This document shows positions 47,701 to 55,080 of a DNA stretch of 64,000 nucleotides, piece by piece. The notes beneath the pieces were generated by a model that had not been told where the DNA came from, ran no database searches, and saw only the letters and a program-made list of their open reading frames with translations. A program made the translations under genes and the position numbers. Numbering within the stretch: position 1 is the stretch's first letter; every line of letters begins with the position of its first letter. This stretch comes from Lewinella sp. 4G2 (GTDB lineage: Bacteria > Bacteroidota > Bacteroidia > Chitinophagales > Saprospiraceae): assembly GCF_001625015.1 (NCBI RefSeq), contig NZ_LVWJ02000011.1, positions 334,649 to 398,648 on the forward strand, given 5' to 3'.

Positions 47701-50700
47701 GCGTGATCGTGTACGTCTCCTGATCGGTAATGTATTCCGTCGTGCCACAGAAAACCTCCGTGGTCGTTCCCATCGCTGGATCGTTAATGGTTACGTTGTA
47801 GGTTTGGATACTATCGCACCCGGCTACGGTCATGTATAGCTCCTCAAAAGTCGTGTCTTGCGTAATGGTGTAAGTCTCTTGTTGAGTGATGTATTCCGTT
47901 ATGCCACAAAACACCTCCGTAGTTGTTCCCGTCGCCGGATCGTTGATGGTGATATTATAAGTCTGGATACTGTCGCAACCGGCCACCGTCATGTACCGCT
48001 CCTCAAAAGTTGTGTCCTGCGTAATCGTGTACATCTCCTGATCGGTGGTGTATTCCGTCGTGCCACAGAAGATCTCCGTGGTCGTCCCCGTCGCCGGATC
48101 GTTGATGGTTACGTTGTAGGTTTGGATGCTGTCGCAGCCGTCTGCCGTCATGTACAACTCCTCGAAAGTCGTGTCCTGCGTGATTGTGTAAGTCTCCTGA
48201 TCGGTGATGTATTCCGTCGTGCCACAAAACACCTCCGTTGTCGTTCCCGTCGCAGGATCGTTGATGGTCACGTTGAAAGTTTGAATGCTATCGCAGCCGG
48301 CTACCGTCATGTACAACTCCTCAAAAGTCGTGTCCTGAGTGATGATGTAAGTCTCCTGATCGGTGACGTATTCCGTCGTGCCACAGAAGACCTCAGTAGT
48401 CGTTCCCGTCCCCGGATCATTGATCGTCACGTTGTAGGTTTGGATGCTGTCGCAGCCAGCCACCGTCATGTACCGTTCCTCAAAAGTCGTGTCCTGCGTA
48501 ATGGTGTAGGTCTCCTGATCGGTGACGTACACCGTCGTGCCGCAGAAAACCTCCGTGGTCGTCCCCGTCGCCGGATCGTTGATCGTCACGTTGTAGGTTT
48601 GGATGCTATCGCAACCGGCAACGGTCAGGTACGACTCCTCGAAAGTGGTGTCCTGCGTGATTATGTAGGTCTCCTGATCGGTGATGTATTCCGTCGTGCC
48701 GCAGAAGACCTCCGTGGTCGTGCCCGTCGCTGGATCGTTGATCGTCACGTTGTAGATTTGGATGCTATCGCAACCGACCGTGGTCATGTACCGCTCCTCA
48801 AAAGTTGTATCCTGCGTAATTGTGTAAGTCTCCTGATCGGTGATGTATTCCGTCGTGCCACAGAAGACCTCCGTGGTCGTCCCCGTCGCCGGATCGTTGA
48901 TGGTGACGTTGTAGGTTTGGATACTATCGCAACCGGCCACGGTCAGGTACCGCTCCTCAAAAGTTGTGTCCTGCGTAATCGTGTACATCTCCTGATCGGT
49001 GGTGTATTCCGTCGTGCCACAGAACACCTCCGTGGTCGTACCCGTCGCCGGATCGTTGATCGTCACGTTGTAGGTTTGTATGCTATCGCAACCGGCCACC
49101 GTCATGTACCGCTCCTCAAAAGTCGTATCCTGCGTAATGGTGTAGGTCTCCTGATCGGTGACGTACACCGTCGTGCCGCAGAAAACCTCCGTGGTCGTCC
49201 CCGTCGCTGGATCGTTGATCGTCACATTGTAGGTTTGGATGCTATCGCAGCCGGCCACCGTCATGTATAACTCTTCAAAAGTCGTGTCCTGCGTGATTGT
49301 ATAGGTGTCTTGATCGGTAGTGAATTCTGTCGTACCGCAGAAGACCTCCGTGGTCGTGCCCGTCGCTGGATCGTTGATCGTCACGTTGTAGGTTTGGATA
49401 CTATCGCAACCGGCCACCGTCATGTATAATTCCTCGAAGGTGGTATCCTGCGTAACTGTGTAAGTCTCCTGATCTGTGATGTACTCCGTAGTACCACAGA
49501 AAACTTCCGTGGTCGTACCCGTCGCTGGATCGTTGATCGTCACGTTGTAGGTTTGGATGCTGTCGCAGCCGGCCGCGGTCATGTACATCTCCTCAAAAAT
49601 TGTGTCCTGCGTAATCGTGTAGGTTTCCTGCTCGGTGATGTATTCCGTTGTGCCGCAGAAGACCTCCGTGGTCGTGCCCGTCGCCGGATCGTTGATGGTG
49701 ACGTTGTAGGTTTGGATACTATCGCAACCGGCCACCGTCATGTACCGCTCCTCAAAAGTTGTGTCCTGCGTAATCGTGTACATCTCCTGATCGGTGGTGT
49801 ATTCCGTCGTGCCACAGAAGACCTCCGTGGTCGTCCCCGTCGCCGGATCGTTGATGGTGACGTTGTAGGTTTGGATGCTGTCGCAGCCGGCCGCGGTCAT
49901 GTACATCTCCTCAAAAATTGTGTCCTGCGTAATCGTGTAGGTTTCCTGCTCGGTGATGTATTCCGTTGTGCCGCAGAAGACCTCCGTGGTCGTGCCCGTC
50001 GCCGGGTCGTTGATGGTTACGTTGTAGGTTTGGATGCTATCGCAGCCGGCCACCGTCATGTACCGTTCCTCAAAAATTGTGTCCTGCGTAATCGTGTAGG
50101 TTTCCTGCTCGGTAATGTATTCCGTGATGCCACAAAACACCTCCGTAGTCGTACCCATCGCCGGGTCGAGGAGGGTGACGGTGTAAACCTGGATGCTATC
50201 ACACCCATTAACCAGCGGATAACTTTCCTCAATGGTCGTATCCTGGGTAATGAAATAAGTACGGAGGTTAGTGACGTATTCACCGGAGCCACACCGCTCG
50301 TCCGCTATGGGTGTCCCCTCCCCCGCCGTGGTGATAGTATAGGTGACGATGCTGTCACAGCCGTTGGCTCCCGGATAGGTCTCTTCAAATACGGTATCCC
50401 GATTGATGGTATAGGCCGCCATTTCGGTAACGTAAGTATCCACATCGAGGCAGGCGACAGCGACGTCCGTTCGGTTCGGTGGCAAAACCGTCACGTTGTA
50501 GGTCTGGGCGCTATCCGCGTTGGTGGCCGTGATATACATCTCGTTGATAACCGTATCCTGCGAGACGAAGTAGGTCATTTGGTCCGTAACGTATTCGCCC
50601 GGCGCACAGAGGGTATCAAAAATGGGTGGCCCCTCCAGGTCTTCAATGATGAAGGTGATGTTCCGTAAGCTGTCACACCCACTCGCCCCATCGTACCTCT

Positions 50701-53700
50701 CCTGTACGGTTTCCGTCATGGTTGGCGTGTAGGTCATCTGGTCGGTGGTGAACGACTCGCCGCGGTTCAGGGTCACCGTGGTATCGACCGGCGGAATGGT
50801 CCCTTCCACGATGGTGTACACCGTCGTTCCGGTACAGGGGTCAATGGTTTGGGACAGTTCTACCGTGGCCGGAACGTTAACCGTAATCGTGGTGGCCGTT
50901 TGGCTGACGACCGTTCCACTCGTAACCGACCACGTGTAGCCAGGTGCAGTTACGTCCGGGACGGTCAGCAGGTAGGTATCCCCGCAAGACTGAATCAAGG
51001 TATCCGGCAGCAAGGTCAAATCGCCGGTGGTCACCACGATCGTATCCGTCAATTCACATTCGTTGGGCGTACCTACGTCGAAGCGGACGTTGAGGAAAAA
51101 GGTACCCGCCGCATCCGGCTGGAAGCTAGGCTGGGTGGAGCCATCCTGCCAGCGGTATTCGCCCACAAATCCGGTAGGAAGGTTGGCCTCCAGCAGCGGG
51201 ATGTTATCATCGCACAGCTCCAGGTCCGGACCGAGGAAATCGCGGTCCAGGCTGAATACCCGGACGTTCGAGTCAAAGGTCCAACCACTGCTGGAGTTGT
51301 TGATATTCGCAGAGTTCTTCCCCGCCAAACGCTGTCCGGGGCCGGTCGCGTCGAGGCGCTCCAGCCGGACGTAGTCCATCTCCGTTTCGGCCCCCGCCCC
51401 CATGAAGATGGTCGCATTATCGGCGTTGATGGACTGCATTTCAATTGGCGCACAGGCCGTTCCGATGGCGATCAGGCGGTCCTTTACCGTCACTAGATTC
51501 ATTGGTTTAAAGGAGTAGGTACCATCCTGCTCCAGCACCAGCGAGTCCGTTTCGAAACCACCGTTGAAGTACATGTTGCCGGTCTTCACGCTTACCCGGT
51601 TGAAGAGGGGCCCGGCGGCGGAGGGCTCCAGCGTAGCCTCCTGGATGATGAGTTGGCGGTCCACGTCAACACTATCAAAGTGAAGGTTCAGGTTGGTCAG
51701 AAAACTGTTGATGAAGAAATCGCCGTCTCCGATGTTGACGATCTCCCCATTGTTACTCAGTAGCCGTGCGTTACTGTTCTCCGTTTGCAGAAAGGGAAAG
51801 CCGCTGCCCGCAATTGTTATGACTGAACTACCGATGTCTACCGTCACGACGTCCAATAGGTCGAAGTTGGAGGCCAGGTGGAAAAACTCCTCCAGCTCCA
51901 TGTCAAAATCGTTCGTCACGAAGGTGCCCGCGCTACACCAGAGGAGGTTGCTGCGCAAATCACTTAAAAGCGTGAGGGTGCCCGTGCCGGACATAAATAT
52001 CGAAGGCATCAGGTCTGGCTCGGCCAGAAGTTCGTCGGGATCAGTACCCAGGTACTCTAATTGATCGACACGGCTAAGGGTAAGGGAGTTGTCGAAGCTA
52101 GCCCGGTCAGAGAAGTAGGCAGAACCGTAAAATTCAAAGTTGCCCTGTTGGAAGACCATGTCGTCGTCCAGTCCCCGGGTATCGATCGTATGGCAGAAGG
52201 CCGCCGAGAGGGAACCTAAGGGCGCAAAGTTGATGTGCTCCCCGTCCAAACTAAACGAATTGGCGTCTACGATCACGTCGTCAATTTGCGTCGGGATGCA
52301 CTCCCCACCGAAGCCACCGGAAGTGAGGGACCAGTGGGCTTCGTCGAACCAGTCGCCGGAATCCCCCACCCAGTATAACGTGCGGGGCAGGGCTACGGAA
52401 ACAAAATCCCAACCACTTACCCCGCCAAGATCAATGGAAGAACCTGCCTGCCAGGTACTACCGGAAGCCGCAATGTTTTCCAACTGCAGGTAGGAGGCAA
52501 ACTGGTCCTGGGTAGAAAACAGCCGGTACAGCACCCCGTTCCCCCGGATGGTGATTTGCTCCGAACAGTTCCCGTCCGCCGTAAAGGTGGTGAGGTTCAG
52601 GATGGTATTGTTCGTGCCACCCAGCAGGTAAGTCTTCCCACGGAAGAAAGTGACGTTCGTAACCGTCCCGTCCAGGTTCAGCGTCGCGTCCTCCCGCAAG
52701 TCCAGAATCTCCCCCTGGTAGTTATTGATATCGTTGAAAAAGACGTCTCCGTTGGAAACGAAAGAGCGGAGTCGGTTCCAGGGCGCTACCGTATTGTCTA
52801 GGTCAACTTCCAGCATCCCGTTCACATTATCGTTCACGATGCTGGCCTGGCTGACGTCGAAGCGACCGCCCCCCGTCCGGGGCCGCAGGATGATTTTGAG
52901 TTGGTCCGCCTGCGGCCCAGTGGGGAAGGTCTTTACGTAGACGGTCGAGGTGGTGAGGTCCAAATCGAAGCGAGTGTTCTCCAGCAGGATGCTACCCGTA
53001 CTTACGGGCTGGTCGTTTGAGTTCAGCTCGCCGTCGCCCAGCACAATTTGGTGATTGGTGGCTAGCGAATCCAGCAGGATCCAGCTGCCATTGTGGCCAT
53101 CAAAGGTGTAGTTCAGTTCTTCCGTGAGGCCGTAGCTGCGCACCTCCTTATTGGTACCTCCACCCCGCAGGAACAGATCGGCTACGCCAGTTTCGGTCGT
53201 CCAAATGAGTTGGGGGTTCAGGTAAAGGTTGCCGTAAACGCTGAGGGCCGCCCCGTCTTCTTGGTAGAATGTGGCGTCGTCGTCGTTGGCCGTCCACACA
53301 AGGTCGGCACAGGAGAAATCTCCACTGGGTAGCGTAACGGTGAAGCCTCCGCCCGAAAAACTATTCTGGTCAAAAATTGCGTCGTTAGAGGCCAACGGGG
53401 GGCAGGCACCCGGTACCCCGCCACTCGTCAGCGACCAGTGGTTACTATCATCCCAGTCGCCCGTGTTCCCGACCCAGTATCGGGCGGAACTCCCGGCGGG
53501 AAAGACCCAGTCTCCCAGCAGACCGGCGCCACCGCTTTCAACTCCCACAAAGGTTGCTCCACCCGAGGCGGGTAAGTTTTCTACGAAGGTTCCCGTCACG
53601 GTGATGGTAGCCAGGGCGGGCGCATTGATGTCCGTACGCGGGTTGGCCGCGATCGTCGTTGGAGCCGCGCAGGAGGCGGCGCTGACAAATTCGTTCTCCA

Positions 53701-54643
53701 CGAAGATGTCGGGGACGCCGTCCAGTTCGATCCGGCTGCCCCCACCAATTTCCAGGTAGCCGGCGCGCAGGTTTTCCGTGATTCGTGCGTCCCCGTTGAA
53801 GATCATCGAATCCGCCGCAATCAGGGTGGTCGTCACTCCGCCGGCGGTTCTTCCGGCGATGTTCAGGCGGCGGTCCCCCGTTTGCGTCCAGATCAGCGCC
53901 TGGAAGCGGGGCGCGGCGATGCCCCTGATCGTCAGTTCCGGCGTGAAGGATTCACCGAGGAGTAGGCGACAGGTCGTGAGTTGAGCCTGGTTAGCGGGTT
54001 CCATCGTTACGTCCAGTTGGTCGCGCACGTCGAGGGTAACGCCCGTATAATCCACCAGTCCGTTACCTTCAAAGTCGCCGGTTCGGAAGGAGACTACGGA
54101 GCCGGCCGCAAAATTGACGCGGCCCCTTTCGATGTTGAAATCCCGGTTCACGTCCAGGTCACCCACGATGTTGAAAACGTCCGTCGCTGCCCCGTCGATG
54201 GTCAGGTCGGACTTGAAGTTGCGCCCGTTCGTTTCAATGCTCACGTTACCGATGGAACCGAAGAGGACGACCGGTGCCGCGTAGTCCCACACAATTGAGC
54301 CGCCAATGACCAGGTCTCCGTAGATGCTGAGTTCACCGTTGGCAAAGTTGGTGCCCGTCCCAAAAAAGCGAGCGTTGGGCGCCATCGTAGTGATGATGAG
54401 GTTGCGGCACTGTACGTCATCATCCTTGAGGTCAATACCCTGGTTCGGGCCGGTGAAGGAGTTGGCATCGATGAAGACGTCATCGTTCGCCGAAGGGATG
54501 GCGAAGTGGATCGTCGTCCCCCCACTCGTCGTTGCCCAGTTACCCACATCGTCCCATTCCCCACTGCCGCCGACCCAGTAGAAGTTAGCCGCCTGGAGCG
54601 AGGCAAAACTGATGGCACACAAAATGAAAAGGACGTACCTCAT
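41759..54643 (-). CDS. Giant T9SS type B surface protein with ~49 GCDS repeats (4294 aa)
   Basis: The longest gene of the window has a signal peptide (YVLFILCAISFASLQAA) and the same three N-terminal modules as its paralogue: FYWVGGSGEWDDVGNW at about residue 20, RYWVGNTGDWDDSNHW near 390, and LYWVGDSGDWFDEAHW near 755. The LDRDFLGPDLELC linker follows, then 45-50 modules of ~53 residues. Twenty of these are nearly identical (about residues 1500-2560). Two SprB- or Ig-like domains follow, and a type B sorting domain ends the protein (YLPTAFSPNGDGTNDRLTVY, YDRWGTKAFE, W-D-G-G). Every normal module has two cysteines 30 residues apart, suggesting one disulfide per module. A filament-like adhesin is the natural reading. 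It lies 114 bp upstream of its paralogue and may share its message. Confidence 0.94.
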   Translation of the reverse strand: MRYVLFILCAISFASLQAANFYWVGGSGEWDDVGNWATTSGGTTIHFAIPSANDDVFIDANSFTGPNQGIDLKDDDVQCRNLIITTMAPNARFFGTGTNFANGELSIYGDLVIGGSIVWDYAAPVVLFGSIGNVSIETNGRNFKSDLTIDGAATDVFNIVGDLDVNRDFNIERGRVNFAAGSVVSFRTGDFEGNGLVDYTGVTLDVRDQLDVTMEPANQAQLTTCRLLLGESFTPELTIRGIAAPRFQALIWTQTGDRRLNIAGRTAGGVTTTLIAADSMIFNGDARITENLRAGYLEIGGGSRIELDGVPDIFVENEFVSAASCAAPTTIAANPRTDINAPALATITVTGTFVENLPASGGATFVGVESGGAGLLGDWVFPAGSSARYWVGNTGDWDDSNHWSLTSGGVPGACPPLASNDAIFDQNSFSGGGFTVTLPSGDFSCADLVWTANDDDATFYQEDGAALSVYGNLYLNPQLIWTTETGVADLFLRGGGTNKEVRSYGLTEELNYTFDGHNGSWILLDSLATNHQIVLGDGELNSNDQPVSTGSILLENTRFDLDLTTSTVYVKTFPTGPQADQLKIILRPRTGGGRFDVSQASIVNDNVNGMLEVDLDNTVAPWNRLRSFVSNGDVFFNDINNYQGEILDLREDATLNLDGTVTNVTFFRGKTYLLGGTNNTILNLTTFTADGNCSEQITIRGNGVLYRLFSTQDQFASYLQLENIAASGSTWQAGSSIDLGGVSGWDFVSVALPRTLYWVGDSGDWFDEAHWSLTSGGFGGECIPTQIDDVIVDANSFSLDGEHINFAPLGSLSAAFCHTIDTRGLDDDMVFQQGNFEFYGSAYFSDRASFDNSLTLSRVDQLEYLGTDPDELLAEPDLMPSIFMSGTGTLTLLSDLRSNLLWCSAGTFVTNDFDMELEEFFHLASNFDLLDVVTVDIGSSVITIAGSGFPFLQTENSNARLLSNNGEIVNIGDGDFFINSFLTNLNLHFDSVDVDRQLIIQEATLEPSAAGPLFNRVSVKTGNMYFNGGFETDSLVLEQDGTYSFKPMNLVTVKDRLIAIGTACAPIEMQSINADNATIFMGAGAETEMDYVRLERLDATGPGQRLAGKNSANINNSSSGWTFDSNVRVFSLDRDFLGPDLELCDDNIPLLEANLPTGFVGEYRWQDGSTQPSFQPDAAGTFFLNVRFDVGTPNECELTDTIVVTTGDLTLLPDTLIQSCGDTYLLTVPDVTAPGYTWSVTSGTVVSQTATTITVNVPATVELSQTIDPCTGTTVYTIVEGTIPPVDTTVTLNRGESFTTDQMTYTPTMTETVQERYDGASGCDSLRNITFIIEDLEGPPIFDTLCAPGEYVTDQMTYFVSQDTVINEMYITATNADSAQTYNVTVLPPNRTDVAVACLDVDTYVTEMAAYTINRDTVFEETYPGANGCDSIVTYTITTAGEGTPIADERCGSGEYVTNLRTYFITQDTTIEESYPLVNGCDSIQVYTVTLLDPAMGTTTEVFCGITEYITEQETYTITQDTIFEERYMTVAGCDSIQTYNVTINDPATGTTTEVFCGTTEYITEQETYTITQDTIFEEMYMTAAGCDSIQTYNVTINDPATGTTTEVFCGTTEYTTDQEMYTITQDTTFEERYMTVAGCDSIQTYNVTINDPATGTTTEVFCGTTEYITEQETYTITQDTIFEEMYMTAAGCDSIQTYNVTINDPATGTTTEVFCGTTEYITDQETYTVTQDTTFEELYMTVAGCDSIQTYNVTINDPATGTTTEVFCGTTEFTTDQDTYTITQDTTFEELYMTVAGCDSIQTYNVTINDPATGTTTEVFCGTTVYVTDQETYTITQDTTFEERYMTVAGCDSIQTYNVTINDPATGTTTEVFCGTTEYTTDQEMYTITQDTTFEERYLTVAGCDSIQTYNVTINDPATGTTTEVFCGTTEYITDQETYTITQDTTFEERYMTTVGCDSIQIYNVTINDPATGTTTEVFCGTTEYITDQETYIITQDTTFEESYLTVAGCDSIQTYNVTINDPATGTTTEVFCGTTVYVTDQETYTITQDTTFEERYMTVAGCDSIQTYNVTINDPGTGTTTEVFCGTTEYVTDQETYIITQDTTFEELYMTVAGCDSIQTFNVTINDPATGTTTEVFCGTTEYITDQETYTITQDTTFEELYMTADGCDSIQTYNVTINDPATGTTTEIFCGTTEYTTDQEMYTITQDTTFEERYMTVAGCDSIQTYNITINDPATGTTTEVFCGITEYITQQETYTITQDTTFEELYMTVAGCDSIQTYNVTINDPAMGTTTEVFCGTTEYITDQETYTITQDTTFEESYLTVAGCDSIQTYNVTINDPATGTTTEVFCGTTEYITDQETYTITQDTTFEESYLTVAGCDSIQTYNVTINDPATGTTTEVFCGTTEYITDQETYIITQDTTFEELYMTVAGCDSIQTYNVTINDPVTGTTSETFCGTTEYVTDQETYTITQDTTFEERYMTVAGCDSVQTFNVTINDPATGTTTEVFCGTTEYVTNQETYTITQDTTFEELYLTVAGCDSIQTYNITINPNREVSASVDRCGAGEFITGQRTYFVTQDTTIEELYSTSLGCDSVQTFLVSVLENRTTNSVRSICGAGSFVTEMANYFITQDTTFSEVYPAANGCDSTVNYDIAVSDELAATTTELFCAPTLFTTDQSDYFVTQDTIIEEVYDLPGTCDSAHTYVITVAEPTSNSIPRSQCGPGEQTVGLTTYFVTQDTTILELRTNAAGCDSTISYVIDVLQGSDDTLTINPFTDDVLVTEIATYPINGDTTITERLTGANGCDSIQTYVLVRPAAVTTTGFVERCGPGTITTGAADYFVTADTTIRERFLSSENGDSLRITEVTILEDASGASDHLLCSAGSFTTDLEAYFVTQDTTITEVYPAANGCDSIHIFTVNVSPVIREETAVQRCGASNFVTDLATYFVTQDTVITEVYPAANGCDSTHVYTLTIEDVIRTNSSAQYCAPTAITTDQNTYFVTQDTVIEEGYVSTAGCDSIHTLTVTIDAPVAGLEISEASCGPTTFVTDQADYFVTQDTLIEERYVAANGCDSIQTYRVTIAAPPPPRMTAASVCRGSEYTTLQATYVINRDTVIEETFPTTGPCDRINIYTITLAEPVADTSLLERCGPGEIVTDLASYFVTRDTTFEEAYRTADGCDSVHTYVVTILESTSTTVTLNPFAADELVTDLTTYTINGDTTILENYPAANGCDSIVTYVIVRPNSSVTTGMVNRCGPGTINTGAADYFVTQDTIIREQFTNQDGGDSLRITEVTVLAEASGSSSTTLCAPGVFTTDLDEYFVTQDTLIEEIYLAANGCDSFHLFTVKLEVVQEGFIAATICRGSEYTTDQMAYRVFSDTTIVEVYPTGGACDSTHRYVITVEEAGFGRTDLNFCGPTNFATEQRDYFIMQDTSFVETYAAGVCDSTHQYVVTVADILRTNLADEFCGSTSITTDQNTYFVTRDTVIEEAYVSTAGCDSLVTFSVKIKQPVATSETVELCGAQTYSTAQSDYFVTQDTTIRETYIAANGCDSVRTFFVEVGAVAGAMSVGEICGPANFTTGQNTYFVTRDTMIRESINRPGQCDSIHTYTVLVREPILTTSDVELCEPTAFTTDQRTYFITQDTAFSERYVTASVCDSVHTYTVSVGEIVPDTSRITLCSAGPFVTEAGTYQITGDTTFTERYPRPGTCDSAQYYVITVVDEIPVTTSTRQFCGPATVTIDGEDIVIFADTTVERTYVASNGCDSVHQTNVVIYAPVEVTLPDSVLVVNDGTTVEATVNGGTQPFRHAWTASGGGITFSCTNCPDPTVQITEAVTVTTEVTDINNCSDAASTRLVRPAPVFSDTLVNFCGAGSLTTERMTYNIDRDTVVTEVYNSAIGGDSIRRITFNVIELEDFVRNIEVNPRNCSTGRLGSIRIAGRASIRVTLGDRNGRGNSTFSDLQNGTYSLRIEYGAGCVYTEELEVGLIGEITTDRSFQLCEAGDVRTTQGTYSVSADTTFSERYVRPGTCDSVVNYTVNVGAASQLDAIIQTGDVTCSGERDGFIFVSDPDRFQRLRVNGRTITEPTEINDLGPGQYVVDVLYGDGCSFSRVYTIKQPPPFEVNLPFNPPVALGDRLTLTTRITGGRAPFTYRFTAADPTAIIGCLACPELEVEPTEDLLVRVFVVDDRGCLATDTTIVQIIERRRLYLPTAFSPNGDGTNDRLTVYSKEGSGTVESLRVYDRWGTKAFENGGFPLNDEDGGWDGGDFNSATYVVRYRVRWDNGTVEHGAGEVHLMR
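46958..50139 (-). repeat. Twenty nearly identical tandem 159 bp units
   Basis: Twenty consecutive units encode 53 residues each of the form FCGTTEYITDQETYTITQDT, then TFEERYMTVAGCDSIQTYNV and TINDPATGTTTEV. Variants recur in blocks: the TEQ/EEMY-type and YTTDQEM-type units alternate at copies 2-4, YTTDQEM recurs at 8 and 14, TVYVTDQ at 7 and 11, and copies 16 and 17 are alike. This shows duplications of more than one unit. Most differences between units are single synonymous changes. Length change by recombination is expected. Confidence 0.93.
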
Positions 54644-54687
54644 GAAAGCGTGTTAACACAATTTGCTCTCCAGTAAGAAAAGCAAGC

Positions 54688-54705
54688 GGGCGCTGCCGCA
54701 GGTGC
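54688..54705 (-). repeat. Intergenic copy of the 18-mer repeat
   Basis: The minus strand reads GCACCTGCGGCAGCGCCC. It lies at the left end of the 437 bp gene-free stretch (54644-55080) and faces the opposite way to the copy at 54912. A perfect GTGTTAACAC palindrome lies at 54650-54659, just upstream of the 4294-aa gene's start. The rest of the stretch outside the composite repeat shows nothing I can name. Confidence 0.7.
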
Positions 54706-54891
54706 AAAGCGGGAGGAGGGGTTGCTCCCTACATGTTTGAACAGTGGTCCATACCAAAGGCCCGTTTTCGGACTCCTGAATTAGAGCACAAAGATAAGGA
54801 ATGGGGTTCACTGGCCGGCCCCATCCAGTACCGGTCTTCCGTGGAATGTCGGACATCAGCAATGGATCACATCCTCCGCTTGATGACACCA

Positions 54892-55005
54892 ATTTTCAAT
54901 CCCATTTCATCGCACCCGCGGCAGCGCCCATCTTCAGACTTTAGACGTTAGATTTTGGATTTTGGAGTGGCCGTCTAAAAGCCAACATCTATAGTCTAGT
55001 GTCTC
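54892..55005 (+). repeat. Composite dispersed element, copy 1
   Basis: The order is CCCATTTCATC, the 18-mer (54912-54929), a short join TCTTCA, GACTTTAGACGTTAGATTTT, GGAGTGGCCGTCTAA and CAACATCTATAGTCTA. The same order recurs at 57955-58060, so this is one ~110 bp unit copied to two places. The right half is the partial complement of the middle part, giving an imperfect hairpin. Confidence 0.75.
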
Positions 55006-55080
55006 TATTCCTTCGTAGCACCCACGCCAGCTCCGAAAATGAGAGGTATTCTGTAACGCCCAATTCAGATGTTGAAAGGT

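Noticed and set aside
47168..50668. Long plus-strand open frames (223, 470 and 371 codons) opposite the 4294-aa gene
   Set aside because: They repeat with the same 159 bp period as the coding strand. A unit length divisible by three with no antisense stop opens the opposite frame automatically. They have no signal peptide, domain or promoter.
54733..54951. A 72-codon frame in the gap between the 4294-aa and 911-aa genes
   Set aside because: It runs across the dispersed repeats, has no start context and no protein-like composition.
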